64,000 bases of DNA from Dethiosulfatarculus sandiegensis (GTDB lineage Bacteria > Desulfobacterota > Desulfarculia > Desulfarculales > Desulfarculaceae): positions 1 to 64,000 of the forward strand of contig NZ_AZAC01000038.1 in the NCBI RefSeq assembly GCF_000931935.2. Reading direction: 5' to 3'. Under the pieces are notes generated by a model. It had not been told where the DNA came from, searched no databases, and worked only from the letters and a program-made list of their open reading frames with translations. A program made the position numbers and the translations under genes. Below are positions 24,953 to 34,494 of the stretch, piece by piece; positions within the stretch are counted from its first letter, which is position 1; each line of letters begins with the position of its first letter.

Positions 24953-27139
24953 GTGAAGAACTTGTTGGGCAAGGGCTTGTCTATGGGGCTGAGCCTCTTA
25001 TTCGGAGTATTCCTCGTTTCTGATGCATACAGCGAAACCAACCCCAAAAAAACCGTTGAGACACTTGAAGCCATTAGCGTAACAGCGAGGAAGGCCGAGG
25101 AATCGGCAAAGGATGTGCCCTTCAGCCTCACGGTTATCAACGATACGGAGTTGGAAAACAGAAGACTTAACAGTTTTGAGGAAGTCCTCAGGCAGACACC
25201 GGGGGTGGAGGTCTATTCATACGGCAGCCTGGGCTCGGATATCATGCGCATCAGAGGTGTGGGTTCCCTTTACCTCATAGGCTCAGATGATACTTCGGTT
25301 CTCATAAACATGGACGGGGTTCCGCAATCTTTAAGCACGGCATCCATGTCTATCCTGGATATAGAGCGGATCGAGGTGATGAAAGGGCCGCAGGGGACGC
25401 TGATGGGGCGAAACAGCGAAGCCGGGGCCGTAAACATTATCACCAAAAAGCCGACCAGATATCCGGAAGGTTATATCAAGGGAGAGTACGGTACAGAAAA
25501 CACATTTAACACCGAAGCGGCGGTGAGCGGTCCGGTGACAGAGACGCTGAGCGCCCGTTTTGCCGCAAAATACTCGGGCTTTGATAATCAGGTTGAATAT
25601 TACGGCACCGATGATCCGATCAGTGAACCGAGAGATATAATCGCAAGAGGCAGCCTGCTTTGGGAGCCCACGGACAAGACCGATGCGACTCTGATACTGG
25701 CGCACGAAGAAAAAGACAACAGAACCGAAGCCATGCTCCTCGCGCCCTATGACGATGAGCAGAGACTATATGCCCCCAAAGGCAGCCTTGACGCCAACCG
25801 TGAAAGCCAAAGGGCGACCTTGGACGTAAACCATGACTTCGGGAACATGGTGCTTACATCCGTCACAGGCTATGTCCAGGTGGAGAGCAGCGAAGACCGT
25901 CTCCTTTATGACAGGCTGCTCTCCAGGGCGCTTTTGGGAATGGACATTGTCGAGGGCAATGAGACCTTAAGGGAATCCAGCATGGATACCTTTTATCAGG
26001 AGTTCCGTTTGTCCTCCAAGCCGGAAAATGATGTCTTCTGGGTGACCGGACTGAGCTATTACCACTCTGACAGAGATTTAAGCAACCAATACAACTACAA
26101 GTACATTCTTGGCTATATGGCCATGAACGGCAGGATCGCCTCGAATTATAAAACCACGGACTACGGACTGTTCGGTGAAATCACTTATCCCGTGACGGAA
26201 AGGCTCAAACTTACCGGAGGCCTGCGCTACACATGGGAGGAAAAGGAATATAAATCAAACTGGACGCCCTCGGGCACAAACCCCTTTGCCGCCTATTACG
26301 GTCCCACCTCGGATTCTGATGAGATGTCCTCCTCATTTTTCACAGGCCGGGCCTCTCTTGGCTATGCGGTGACGGAAAATGTGAACACATATCTAACCTA
26401 TGCCAGGGGATATAAGGCAAAAGCCTATCAAGACCTGGCCACAGGTTACATATACAGTGGGGACAATTCCGATCTGCTCGTCGACGCCGCCAAGGTTGAC
26501 AGCTACGAACTCGGAATGAAGCTGGAAACGGCGGACAGCGGGGTTGGACTCAATATTGCTCTATTCTTTAACGATATTAAAGACGACCATGTTTCGTATG
26601 TTGACCTGACCACAATGACCAACAAAATAGGCAACAACGACACCCAGACCATGGGAGCCGAGGTCGAAGGCTTCTGGAAACCCGGAAAAGGCTTTACCAT
26701 CACAGCCGGTGGAGGCTACACAGACGCCGAAATAACCGGTGTTCCGGACAGCTCGCAGAATGTAAAAGAAGGAAATGCCATCCCCGACACCCCCGAATGG
26801 AACGCGGTCGTTTCCATCTCCCATAATTTACCCTTGCCAACTTTCTGGGGCCTGGAATCACCTTCCCTCCTTACAACTCTCACAGACAGGTATGTGGGCA
26901 AAAGAGAAGGAGACGCGGCAAACAGCTTCCAACTTGATGCCTACAATCAACTGAGCTTCCGTACGGGGATCATAAGTAAATATTTTGAGTTCTACGTATG
27001 GGGGGAAAACCTCCTGGACAAAGTATACGAACTCTATGGATACAACCTCGGGACATCGGTCATAGACGCAAGCGATGTTATCGCGGGTGTGGGCTCCAGG
27101 GGTCGCACACTTGGTATAGGAGTTGTCTATCATTTTTAA
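24953..27139 (+). CDS. TonB-dependent outer-membrane receptor (siderophore-type)
   Basis: 728 aa, GTG start with a strong GGGAGGTGG site. Signal peptide to about residue 27 (hydrophobic LSMGLSLLFGVFLVSDAYS). A TonB-box-like ETLEAISVTARK follows, then a plug domain (EEVLRQTPGVEVYSYGSLGSDIMRIRGVGS, and GPQGTLMGRNSEAGAVNIITKKPT) and a 22-strand type barrel ending in ...GIGVVYHF, the usual terminal Phe. Such receptors bind ferric siderophores or related chelates. The PchR-like regulator and the twin ABC half-transporters next door point to siderophore rather than vitamin B12. It probably heads an operon with the next three genes. Confidence 0.93.
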   Translation: MKNLLGKGLSMGLSLLFGVFLVSDAYSETNPKKTVETLEAISVTARKAEESAKDVPFSLTVINDTELENRRLNSFEEVLRQTPGVEVYSYGSLGSDIMRIRGVGSLYLIGSDDTSVLINMDGVPQSLSTASMSILDIERIEVMKGPQGTLMGRNSEAGAVNIITKKPTRYPEGYIKGEYGTENTFNTEAAVSGPVTETLSARFAAKYSGFDNQVEYYGTDDPISEPRDIIARGSLLWEPTDKTDATLILAHEEKDNRTEAMLLAPYDDEQRLYAPKGSLDANRESQRATLDVNHDFGNMVLTSVTGYVQVESSEDRLLYDRLLSRALLGMDIVEGNETLRESSMDTFYQEFRLSSKPENDVFWVTGLSYYHSDRDLSNQYNYKYILGYMAMNGRIASNYKTTDYGLFGEITYPVTERLKLTGGLRYTWEEKEYKSNWTPSGTNPFAAYYGPTSDSDEMSSSFFTGRASLGYAVTENVNTYLTYARGYKAKAYQDLATGYIYSGDNSDLLVDAAKVDSYELGMKLETADSGVGLNIALFFNDIKDDHVSYVDLTTMTNKIGNNDTQTMGAEVEGFWKPGKGFTITAGGGYTDAEITGVPDSSQNVKEGNAIPDTPEWNAVVSISHNLPLPTFWGLESPSLLTTLTDRYVGKREGDAANSFQLDAYNQLSFRTGIISKYFEFYVWGENLLDKVYELYGYNLGTSVIDASDVIAGVGSRGRTLGIGVVYHF

Positions 27140-27149
27140 AAATACTTTC

Positions 27150-27184
27150 TTTTTTAAAGGGCCAAGTCCCGGCCCTTTAAAAAA
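27150..27184. terminator. Symmetric hairpin after the TonB receptor gene
   Basis: TTTTTAAAGGGCC and its complement pair over 13 bp around AAGTCCC. T runs sit on the 5' side and A runs on the 3' side, so on the plus strand it is more likely an attenuating or stabilising hairpin than a classic terminator. It would let the receptor be expressed above the downstream genes. Confidence 0.5.
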
Positions 27185-27212
27185 GAAAATACATCTTCCC
27201 TAAAAGCTAAAA

Positions 27213-28091
27213 ATGATACTTCGGGAAATAAACATGCAGGAAAACACGAAAACAAAAGTCGATATGGGTGGTGTTTCCGAAACGCTATTAATTACCGTTT
27301 ACTTGCGAGCCAAGGAGAGTGCGCGCAAAGACGGCATCATAAGCGATAAGCTTGCCGAGGACTGGGTCGGCCGCATGGGGTACAACTTTCAAAAATTCGA
27401 CAAAGACCGTTTATCCGGAGTGGGTGTTTCGGTCCGCACCGAAGTCTTTGATGAAGTCGCATCTCAGTTCCTGAAAAAAAATCCCAACGGGATCATCGTC
27501 AACATAGGCGCTGGATTATGCACCCGATTCCAGCGCATTGACAATGGATCTGCAACCTGGTTCGAACTGGACGTTAAAGAAGCGCTTAACTTGCGGAAAA
27601 AATTCATATCCCCCACCCCTCCCCGGTACGGATATATCGAAAAATCAGCCTTTGATTACACCTGGCTGGATGATGTATCCGAACTGGCCGGTCGTAAAAA
27701 AAGCAAGGTGCTTATCGTTTCCGAAGGAGTGCTTATGTACTTTGAGGAGAACGAAGTAAAAGAGCTGTTCAGACAAATAAAGGCCCACTTTCCCCAAGTT
27801 GAAATTATCACTGACACCATGCCGAAAATATCGACCAAAATGTCTGTCAAACACCACAAATCCGTTTCTCAAACTAAAGCTGAATTCAAGTGGGGATTAG
27901 GGAAAACCAGTGAACTCTATAATTGGAATCTGGGTATTGAAATAATTAACGAATACTCCCTTTTCAACCGTTACCCAAAACGTTGGGGCTGCATAAGTTT
28001 ATTGCGGTTTATTCCCTGGGGCAGAAGGTTAACAAGAATAATTCACTTCCGGTTTGAAGACAACCAAACAGCCAAGCAAAACAATGAGTAA
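27213..28091 (+). CDS. LCMT-family SAM-dependent methyltransferase
   Basis: 292 aa. An inner ATG at 27234 with a weak GGGA is an equally likely start. SAM-binding motif I is IIVNIGAGLCTRFQRID followed by FELDV. VLIVSEGVLMYFEENEVKELF is a later signature of the leucine carboxyl methyltransferase/TcmP-like family, whose members O-methylate small acids and polyketides. Genes of this family recur beside TonB receptors and YbtPQ/IrtAB-like ABC pairs in iron-chelate loci of anaerobes, where their substrate is unknown. Methylation of a siderophore carboxylate is an inference. Its stop overlaps the next start by 8 nt. Confidence 0.85.
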   Translation: MILREINMQENTKTKVDMGGVSETLLITVYLRAKESARKDGIISDKLAEDWVGRMGYNFQKFDKDRLSGVGVSVRTEVFDEVASQFLKKNPNGIIVNIGAGLCTRFQRIDNGSATWFELDVKEALNLRKKFISPTPPRYGYIEKSAFDYTWLDDVSELAGRKKSKVLIVSEGVLMYFEENEVKELFRQIKAHFPQVEIITDTMPKISTKMSVKHHKSVSQTKAEFKWGLGKTSELYNWNLGIEIINEYSLFNRYPKRWGCISLLRFIPWGRRLTRIIHFRFEDNQTAKQNNE

Positions 28092-29874
28092 AAATAAATC
28101 TGGAATACCCCGCCTTTTGGAATTATCGGGTCAGAAAAAAGGGCTTTTGCTGGTTTCGTCGGCTTTGGCGGCAATCCATGCACTACTGACCATGATTCCC
28201 TATATTTTGATCTTTTATATCCTTAAGGAGCTGCTGAATGGCCGGATTGACGAAACGGAGATTGCTCCCTGGTTGATATGGGGCTTTCTTGCCGTGATTC
28301 TTTCCGGGATTGCAATGTACGCCTCGGCAATGGCCTCCCACATCGCCGCCTTTAACATCCTCTACAAGCTTCGCCTGGCAATCACAGACAAACTGGGCCG
28401 ACTCCCCATGGGATACCTTGGGGCCCGCAGTTCGGGAGCCCTTAAAAAAATCATTGCCGATGACGTGGAAAGAATAGAGCTTTTTATAGCCCATAGCCTG
28501 CCCGATACGGTAAGGGCCGTTTTCCTGCCGTTTTTCATTCTCGGTTATCTTTTTGTGATGGACTACCGTTTGGCTCTGATAAGCCTTTTGCCCCTTATTG
28601 CGTTGCTCGTTGTTTTTTACACCATTTTGGGATCCCGAGACGGCAAGACAAGGGCAAAAAAATACCACAACTCTCTGGAGGAAATGAACGCCGGAATTGT
28701 GGAATTTGTCCGAGCCATGCCGGTAATGAAAATTTTCGGTCAAACCGCTTCCGCCTTTGCCAGATACAGCGACACGGTAAAGGAATACGATCATCACATG
28801 AGGGGTTGGACCCAATTGATGGCTGCGCCCTGGGGCATGATTATCAGTTTTTTAAGCAATGCCCTCCTGCCGGTCCTGGCCTTCGGTTTATACCTGTATT
28901 TTGATGGGACTCTTGAACTCCCGGTCTTTTTTCTGTTTCTCATCCTCGGTGTGGGTTATATCCGGCCCTTGTTCAAGCTGACGACAATGACTTTTGAAAT
29001 CACCATGATCAACCGAGGGGTGAAGCGGATGGATGAAATCCTGTTTGAAATCGAGGAGCAGAAAAGCGGACAAACCCCGATTCCGCAAGATTTTTCCTTG
29101 GAGTTTCATAACGCCCGTTTTTCTTATGTCCATGGCATAGACGTCATCAAGGATCTCTGTTTTTCCGTGCCCCAGGGAACCATCACCGCGCTGGTCGGGC
29201 CGTCCGGCTCCGGAAAATCAACAGCCGGACAACTTATTGCCCGATTTTACGATCTTAAATCAGGAAGCATAACCATAGGCGGAGTCAATATAAAGGCTTT
29301 TCCCATTCATGACCTCATGGCAAATGTCGGCTTTGTGTTCCAGGACAATATGATGTTTCACCAAAGCATCCATGACAACATTCTGATGGGTATGGAAAAA
29401 ACTCAAAAAGAGGTGATCGCCGCCGCCAAGGCGGCCAGGTGTCATGATTTTATCATGCGCCTGCCCAACGGATATGAGACCCGTATCGGCGACAAGGGAG
29501 TCCATCTAAGCGGGGGGGAACAGCAGCGCATTCAACTGGCCCGTGTCATTTTAAAAGACGCGCCCATACTGATTCTGGATGAAGCCACCGCGTTCAGCGA
29601 CCCGGAAAATGAACACCTGATCATGACCGCCATCAGCGAACTCATTCAAAACAAGACCGTGATCATCATCGCTCATCGCCTTTCCAGCATCACCGCAGTC
29701 GATCAGATCGTTTTACTTGATGACGGTTATCTCCAGGCCGTAGGGACCCACGATGAATTACTAAAGGGAAGCAAGCTCTATTTGAAAATGTGGCATGCCC
29801 ATAAGCGGGCCAGAGAGTTTGAAATCCTAAAGGGTCAAATCACCGGCCGTTTTTTAAAAACGGCTGCCGAATAA
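28084..29874 (+). CDS. ABC half-transporter 1 (fused membrane and ATPase domains)
   Basis: 596 aa from the ATG at 28084, which overlaps the methyltransferase stop; a TTG at 28054 is an alternative. Type IV exporter-fold half-transporter. About six membrane segments lie in the first ~310 residues. The ATPase domain has Walker A GPSGSGKST at about residue 370, the signature LSGGEQQ and Walker B ILILDEAT. It pairs with the following gene, as YbtP/YbtQ and IrtA/IrtB do for siderophore uptake across the inner membrane. Export cannot be excluded from sequence. Confidence 0.92.
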   Translation: MSKNKSGIPRLLELSGQKKGLLLVSSALAAIHALLTMIPYILIFYILKELLNGRIDETEIAPWLIWGFLAVILSGIAMYASAMASHIAAFNILYKLRLAITDKLGRLPMGYLGARSSGALKKIIADDVERIELFIAHSLPDTVRAVFLPFFILGYLFVMDYRLALISLLPLIALLVVFYTILGSRDGKTRAKKYHNSLEEMNAGIVEFVRAMPVMKIFGQTASAFARYSDTVKEYDHHMRGWTQLMAAPWGMIISFLSNALLPVLAFGLYLYFDGTLELPVFFLFLILGVGYIRPLFKLTTMTFEITMINRGVKRMDEILFEIEEQKSGQTPIPQDFSLEFHNARFSYVHGIDVIKDLCFSVPQGTITALVGPSGSGKSTAGQLIARFYDLKSGSITIGGVNIKAFPIHDLMANVGFVFQDNMMFHQSIHDNILMGMEKTQKEVIAAAKAARCHDFIMRLPNGYETRIGDKGVHLSGGEQQRIQLARVILKDAPILILDEATAFSDPENEHLIMTAISELIQNKTVIIIAHRLSSITAVDQIVLLDDGYLQAVGTHDELLKGSKLYLKMWHAHKRAREFEILKGQITGRFLKTAAE

Positions 29875-29885
29875 AGAACGAGGCT

Positions 29886-31640
29886 ATGATCATGCGTATG
29901 TTGAAAAACCTGCTCTATCTCATAAAAACCACTCAAGCAGAACTGGCCCCACCCGCGTTGGGGGAAATGCTTCACGGCATGTTGCTGGCTGCACCCACGG
30001 GAATGCTGCTTTTGATTATCTGGGAGCTTTTTCGCGAGCATCCCGACCCCAACAGGCTATGGCTGCAGGTTATCGCCCTGGCGGTGATGCTTGTTCTGCA
30101 ACTGTGGCTGGCCGGCAAGGTTATGGTCAAAACAAACGCCGCCATCCTGACCATGACGGCCAAACTCAGGCTCATGCTGGGAGATAAGCTTCATAAGCTC
30201 TCGCTTGGGTATTATAAACTGCGGGATCCCGGCGACCTTGCTTCCGTGGTTTTACAGGATGTCAGCAATTTTGAAGCAATTTTCAAAGAGCATTTTCAAA
30301 GTTTGATAGGCGCCGTATTCGGCACGCTTTTTTTGTCGGTTTTCCTTTTCATCATGGACTGGAAACTGGCTCTGCTGATGATCACGGCAATCCCCTGCGC
30401 TTTTTTGCTTATGCTTATCTCCACAAAAATCTCTCAAAAATTCAGTCTTAGGCATGTTGCCTCGCGCAACGAAACCGGCAGCAAATTCATAGAATATATT
30501 TTGGGCGTACAACATCTGAAAGCATTTAACCTGACCGGCAGCCGTTTTTCCTCGCTTAAAACGGCATTTGACGACCTCCGGCAAAACAGCGTGAAACTGG
30601 AGGCGGCGGTAGGGCCTTTGGTGATAACGGCTTTGGTGGTATTCGAGCTTTTTTTCCTGCTGATGGTCTATGCGGCCCTGTCCCGGCTTAACCACTCGGG
30701 CGGCCCTTTAATCTCCATTTCAGTGTTTATCGCTTTTCTCATAGTGGGTTACCGTTTGTACGCACCTTTGCAATTGGCCATGGGAAGTTACGCCATACTC
30801 AATTATATGAACGTTAGCGTGGAAAGAATCCGGCAATTGCTGGAAGCTCCGCCGCAGGATAAGGGGAAAGACCTCCGGCCTGAAAAACATGAAATTGTCT
30901 TTGATGATGTGACCTTTGCCTATACCGAGAGAAAAGTGCTTAAAAATGTCAGCCTGAGCATTCCCGAAAAAGCTCTCACCGCCCTGGTCGGCCCTTCAGG
31001 CTCAGGAAAGACAACCATAGCAAACCTCATTGCCAGGTTCTGGGATGTGCAAAAAGGAGATATCACCATTGGCGGCATCAGCCTGAAGGATATGTCTCCC
31101 AAAACGGTTTACAGCCTGATCAGCCAAGTGTTTCAGGATGTCTACCTGTTTGACGACACTATCTTGAACAACATCAAAATCGGGAAGCCTGAGGCAAGCG
31201 AAGCGGAAATAATGAGGGCGGCGGAAAAGGCACAGGTCACGGAATTTCTGGGGGCTTTGGAAAACGGCATTCACACAAAAGTGGGAGAAGGCGGGCAGAA
31301 GCTCTCAGGCGGCCAAAAACAACGCATCTCCATTGCCAGGGCCATGCTGAAAGACGCCCCCATTATCCTGCTTGACGAAGCCACCGCAGCCCTCGACCCT
31401 GAAAACGAAATCCATATCCAGCTGGCGATTCAGGAATTGGTTAAAAAAAAGACGGTGTTAGTGATTGCCCATAAACTTCAGACCATTCGCAATGCCGACA
31501 ATATCATTGTCGTTCAGGACGGCGGGGTTTCAGAGGCGGGGACTCACCCGGAGCTGCTTGAAAAAAAGGGATTGTACGCACAATACTGGAACACCCAACA
31601 ATCAAGCAATGGTTGGAAAATAGGCGTCGCCGCATCTTAA
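29886..31640 (+). CDS. ABC half-transporter 2, partner of the previous gene
   Basis: 584 aa; the ATG at 29892 is the better-spaced start behind GAGG. Same architecture as its neighbour: membrane domain, then ATPase with Walker A GPSGSGKTT at about residue 370, signature LSGGQKQ and Walker B IILLDEATAALDPE. Located 11 nt downstream of half-transporter 1, so the pair probably forms a heterodimer. In the YbtPQ/IrtAB group such exporter-fold proteins import ferric siderophores. The TonB receptor two genes upstream supports import here. Confidence 0.92.
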   Translation: MIMRMLKNLLYLIKTTQAELAPPALGEMLHGMLLAAPTGMLLLIIWELFREHPDPNRLWLQVIALAVMLVLQLWLAGKVMVKTNAAILTMTAKLRLMLGDKLHKLSLGYYKLRDPGDLASVVLQDVSNFEAIFKEHFQSLIGAVFGTLFLSVFLFIMDWKLALLMITAIPCAFLLMLISTKISQKFSLRHVASRNETGSKFIEYILGVQHLKAFNLTGSRFSSLKTAFDDLRQNSVKLEAAVGPLVITALVVFELFFLLMVYAALSRLNHSGGPLISISVFIAFLIVGYRLYAPLQLAMGSYAILNYMNVSVERIRQLLEAPPQDKGKDLRPEKHEIVFDDVTFAYTERKVLKNVSLSIPEKALTALVGPSGSGKTTIANLIARFWDVQKGDITIGGISLKDMSPKTVYSLISQVFQDVYLFDDTILNNIKIGKPEASEAEIMRAAEKAQVTEFLGALENGIHTKVGEGGQKLSGGQKQRISIARAMLKDAPIILLDEATAALDPENEIHIQLAIQELVKKKTVLVIAHKLQTIRNADNIIVVQDGGVSEAGTHPELLEKKGLYAQYWNTQQSSNGWKIGVAAS

Positions 31641-31703
31641 AAAAGTGGTGGAGCATTATAGCCTTCTGATATGGCTTAATTTTTAAAAACAACTCAAGTA
31701 CGA

Positions 31704-31816
31704 TCAACTCTGATCCAAATGAATGGGGGGAACAACCATTTTAAGGACCCCCCTTTTTATTTGAATAACAGCATCGGTCTGAATCACGCCTTGCTTTGCC
31801 TAAGCGGCAACTCCGG
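31704..31816. repeat. Right copy of the imperfect flanking repeat
   Basis: Matches 23642-23759 in the order of its elements: TCAACTCTG, G-run/C-run hairpin, CGCCTTGCTTTGCC and CGGC...TCCGG. The distance from the first element to CGCCTTG is 83 bp here and 88 bp on the left. A direct-orientation pair around an accessory cassette is what an insertion or recombination event could leave, but it could also be two related terminators. Confidence 0.4.
31725..31758 (+). terminator. Intrinsic terminator of the siderophore-type operon
   Basis: GGGGGG (31725-31730) pairs with CCCCCC (31748-31753) and is followed by TTTTT. It is part of the right flanking repeat. Confidence 0.85.
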
Positions 31817-32283
31817 TACTTACCTTTTGTCTGAGCACCCTCTATATAGAGAACGATAAAGTGGAAATTAACTCAATGCATTAAAGCTCTACAGCAAGAG
31901 TTAACCGCCTGAGTCAATATTCTACAATTGCTGTAAGATAAATATTTAATTTATAATTTCTCACCAGATCGAAACAAAACTTGGTTCTTAATACATATTT
32001 TGTTCACATAATTTACATATATTAACCAATTTACGTGCCACAACACATTAAACATATACATTTTTGTCTAATTCCACTTAGTTTGTGTAAATGCCAGGTA
32101 AAACAGTTTTTACTAACTATGGAAATAAGCATTTCTTGGTTATTTAGTTTCCAATTTATTGTTAGTTAGTCATTAGAGATATTTTTACTTTAGTCAGGCA
32201 CTAAATTATATTAAAATAAAAATTCAAGTATAGGACCAGCGTATTTAACTTATTCCAAATATTGGCCCAATAAATGGATTAGC
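31817..32283. other. AT-rich gap upstream of the STAND NTPase gene
   Basis: No coding frame is supported. Composition falls sharply compared with the genes to the left, marking the start of a probably acquired segment. It presumably contains the promoter of the gene at 32284, but many TATA-like words prevent a confident assignment. Confidence 0.4.
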
Positions 32284-34455
32284 ATGGATTTTTTCGAAAT
32301 TAAGGCTAAAGACATTTCTGAGATGACTGACAGTGATTTAAGAAAGCTTGTCGCTCGGCTGTGCGAAGCAGAATTAATTCAGCAGGGCCTTTCGATGTCT
32401 AATGTATTTTGGGGAGGTGCCCAAGAAGCCCCGGATGGCGGCCTTGATGTTAACGTAAAGGAAAGTGAAGTCCTACCCAAACCAGACTTTGTTCCCCGAG
32501 CAAACACCGGTTTTCAAGTTAAGAAAAACAGCATGCCTAAATCTGCCTGCACCAAAGAGATGACAGCTAATGGAACTTTGAAACCGGTTATTGCAAAGCT
32601 GGCAGATAAAAAAGGAGCATACATAATTGTAAGCGGCAAGGATGATTGCTCTTACCTGATGCGTGAAGAACGAATTCATGGGATGGAAGCCGCTGTTTCC
32701 GATCTAAAAAACAAAAACGATCTTTTTCTTGATTTTTATGGAAGCGATCGTTTGGCAAGTTGGTTAAGGCTTCATCCCGGAGTGGCATTGTGGGCTCGTA
32801 AGCGGCTGGGTAAACCACTCTCAGGTTGGATGCCGTTTGGTAGATGGGCCGCAACACCACCAAATCAAAATGACGATTTCTTGTCTGATGAACATCTCTG
32901 TGTGGTAGACACAAGCTCTTCCCAAAGAAAGCCTATCTCTCTAACTGATGGAATTAGGCGAACCAGAGACAAATTGCGTGCCCCAGGCAGCATTATCCGG
33001 ATTATCGGGCTCTCGGGAGTTGGTAAAACCCGATTTGCCCAAGCGCTGTTTGAAAACGAGGTTGGGGGAAATGCTATCAATTCATTAAATGTAGTCTATG
33101 CAGATCTTGGGGTTGACCTCACCCCAACTCCGCTTGAACTGATTTCATACCTAATTGTCAATAATTTTAGCCCGTATGTGGTTTTGGACAATTGCCCACC
33201 AGAGGTTCACCGTGATTTACAGAATAAAATTACTCAGGATAAAGCTCGGTTACGCCTTATCACGATCGAATATGACATCTCTGATGATCAGCCGGAGGAA
33301 ACACAAGTAATTCATCTACAACCCTCAAGCGAAAAAGTTGTATCCAGGCTAATTCAACGAAGATTTCCTGCTTTGGGGGCCATAAATGCCCAAAAAGCAG
33401 CTGAGTTCTCGGGAGGCAACCCACGGCTTGCCATAGCCTTGGCTAGCCGTGTTGACAGCAATGAAACTCTTACAAAATTTACTGATGAAGAACTTTTCAA
33501 ACGACTTTTCAGCCAACGAAAGGGGCTTACAGATAGCTTGCTGGCGAGTGCAGAAGCTCTATCACTCGTTTTTTCTTTCAATATCTCAGAAACGGATTTT
33601 AACGATGAAATAGGGGTGTTGGCCAAGATTTTCGGAATCGCTCGAAACACCCTTTATAGAAGGCATGCGGAATTATTGAGAAGTCAACTTGCTCAAAGCC
33701 GTGGAAACTGGAGGGCTGTTTTGCCACATGCTCTCGCCAATCGTTTGGCCAAAAGAGCACTTCAGAATATTCCCCTTGCTGAAATAAATAAGGAACTTTT
33801 TAAATTTCAAAACCTACGATTGTTAAAATCCTGTGCCCATAGACTTAGTTTTCTCCATGATTTTGGACCTGCACGTGACCTGGTCAAATCTTGGATGCAA
33901 AAAGGAGCTCCACTAGAAGATATTACAAGCTGTGGAGAAGACCTCTTAAATGTTCTTTACTATATCGCTCCTGTTTTACCCGATAAAGTGCTGGAAGCAA
34001 TTGAAGATGCAGCACTCAATCCCGAATTCACCTCAAGAAACAACGGAAACTCCCATCAAGTCGTAAGGCTTTTATGCAAACTCGCGTATGATGATGAAAG
34101 ATTTGAGCGCGCCGCAACAATTATTCTGAAATTCGCTGAAACAGAAAGAAAAGATGAAAACAATAACAGCATTGTGCATCTTTTTAGCCAGCTTTTTTCG
34201 TTATACCTGTCTGGGACACAAGCCAGTCCGGCACAAAGACAACAATTCCTTAAGCGTTTAGTAACCTCTGGCAACCCCAGGAATCTAGAGATTGGAAAAA
34301 AATTATTTGATTCCGCCTTTAAAACTTCTCATTGGATTGCAATGGAATCCTTTAGCTTCGGTGCACGAATAAGAGATTTCGGTTGGGAGCCAAAAATAAA
34401 TCCAGAAAGACTGAATTGGTACGAAGGGTTTATTGACCAGCTAAGGCCTTTTTGA
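32284..34455 (+). CDS. STAND-type NTPase with N-terminal Mrr-like nuclease, N-terminal part
   Basis: 723 aa, ending at an in-frame TGA (34453-34455); the same frame continues to 36075. Residues ~10-165 look like a PD-(D/E)xK/Mrr-type nuclease: GGLDV (D55) then GFQVKKN (Q78-x-K80), the D...QxK pattern of Mrr and Cap4-like effectors. An NTPase follows, with Walker A GLSGVGKT (242-249), a Walker B-like PYVVLDN (297-303) and ARLRLITIEYD as sensor strand. This is followed by a winged-helix-like segment and helical repeats. Nuclease-NTPase-repeat order is that of STAND/Avs-like antiphage proteins, which sense a phage product and cut DNA. AT-rich composition and isolation from core genes agree with a defence function. 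No match to a named Avs type is claimed. Confidence 0.75.
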   Translation: MDFFEIKAKDISEMTDSDLRKLVARLCEAELIQQGLSMSNVFWGGAQEAPDGGLDVNVKESEVLPKPDFVPRANTGFQVKKNSMPKSACTKEMTANGTLKPVIAKLADKKGAYIIVSGKDDCSYLMREERIHGMEAAVSDLKNKNDLFLDFYGSDRLASWLRLHPGVALWARKRLGKPLSGWMPFGRWAATPPNQNDDFLSDEHLCVVDTSSSQRKPISLTDGIRRTRDKLRAPGSIIRIIGLSGVGKTRFAQALFENEVGGNAINSLNVVYADLGVDLTPTPLELISYLIVNNFSPYVVLDNCPPEVHRDLQNKITQDKARLRLITIEYDISDDQPEETQVIHLQPSSEKVVSRLIQRRFPALGAINAQKAAEFSGGNPRLAIALASRVDSNETLTKFTDEELFKRLFSQRKGLTDSLLASAEALSLVFSFNISETDFNDEIGVLAKIFGIARNTLYRRHAELLRSQLAQSRGNWRAVLPHALANRLAKRALQNIPLAEINKELFKFQNLRLLKSCAHRLSFLHDFGPARDLVKSWMQKGAPLEDITSCGEDLLNVLYYIAPVLPDKVLEAIEDAALNPEFTSRNNGNSHQVVRLLCKLAYDDERFERAATIILKFAETERKDENNNSIVHLFSQLFSLYLSGTQASPAQRQQFLKRLVTSGNPRNLEIGKKLFDSAFKTSHWIAMESFSFGARIRDFGWEPKINPERLNWYEGFIDQLRPF

Positions 34456-34494
34456 AAAGCAGATCAAAAGGATATTAGAAGTTGGGCAAGGGAC

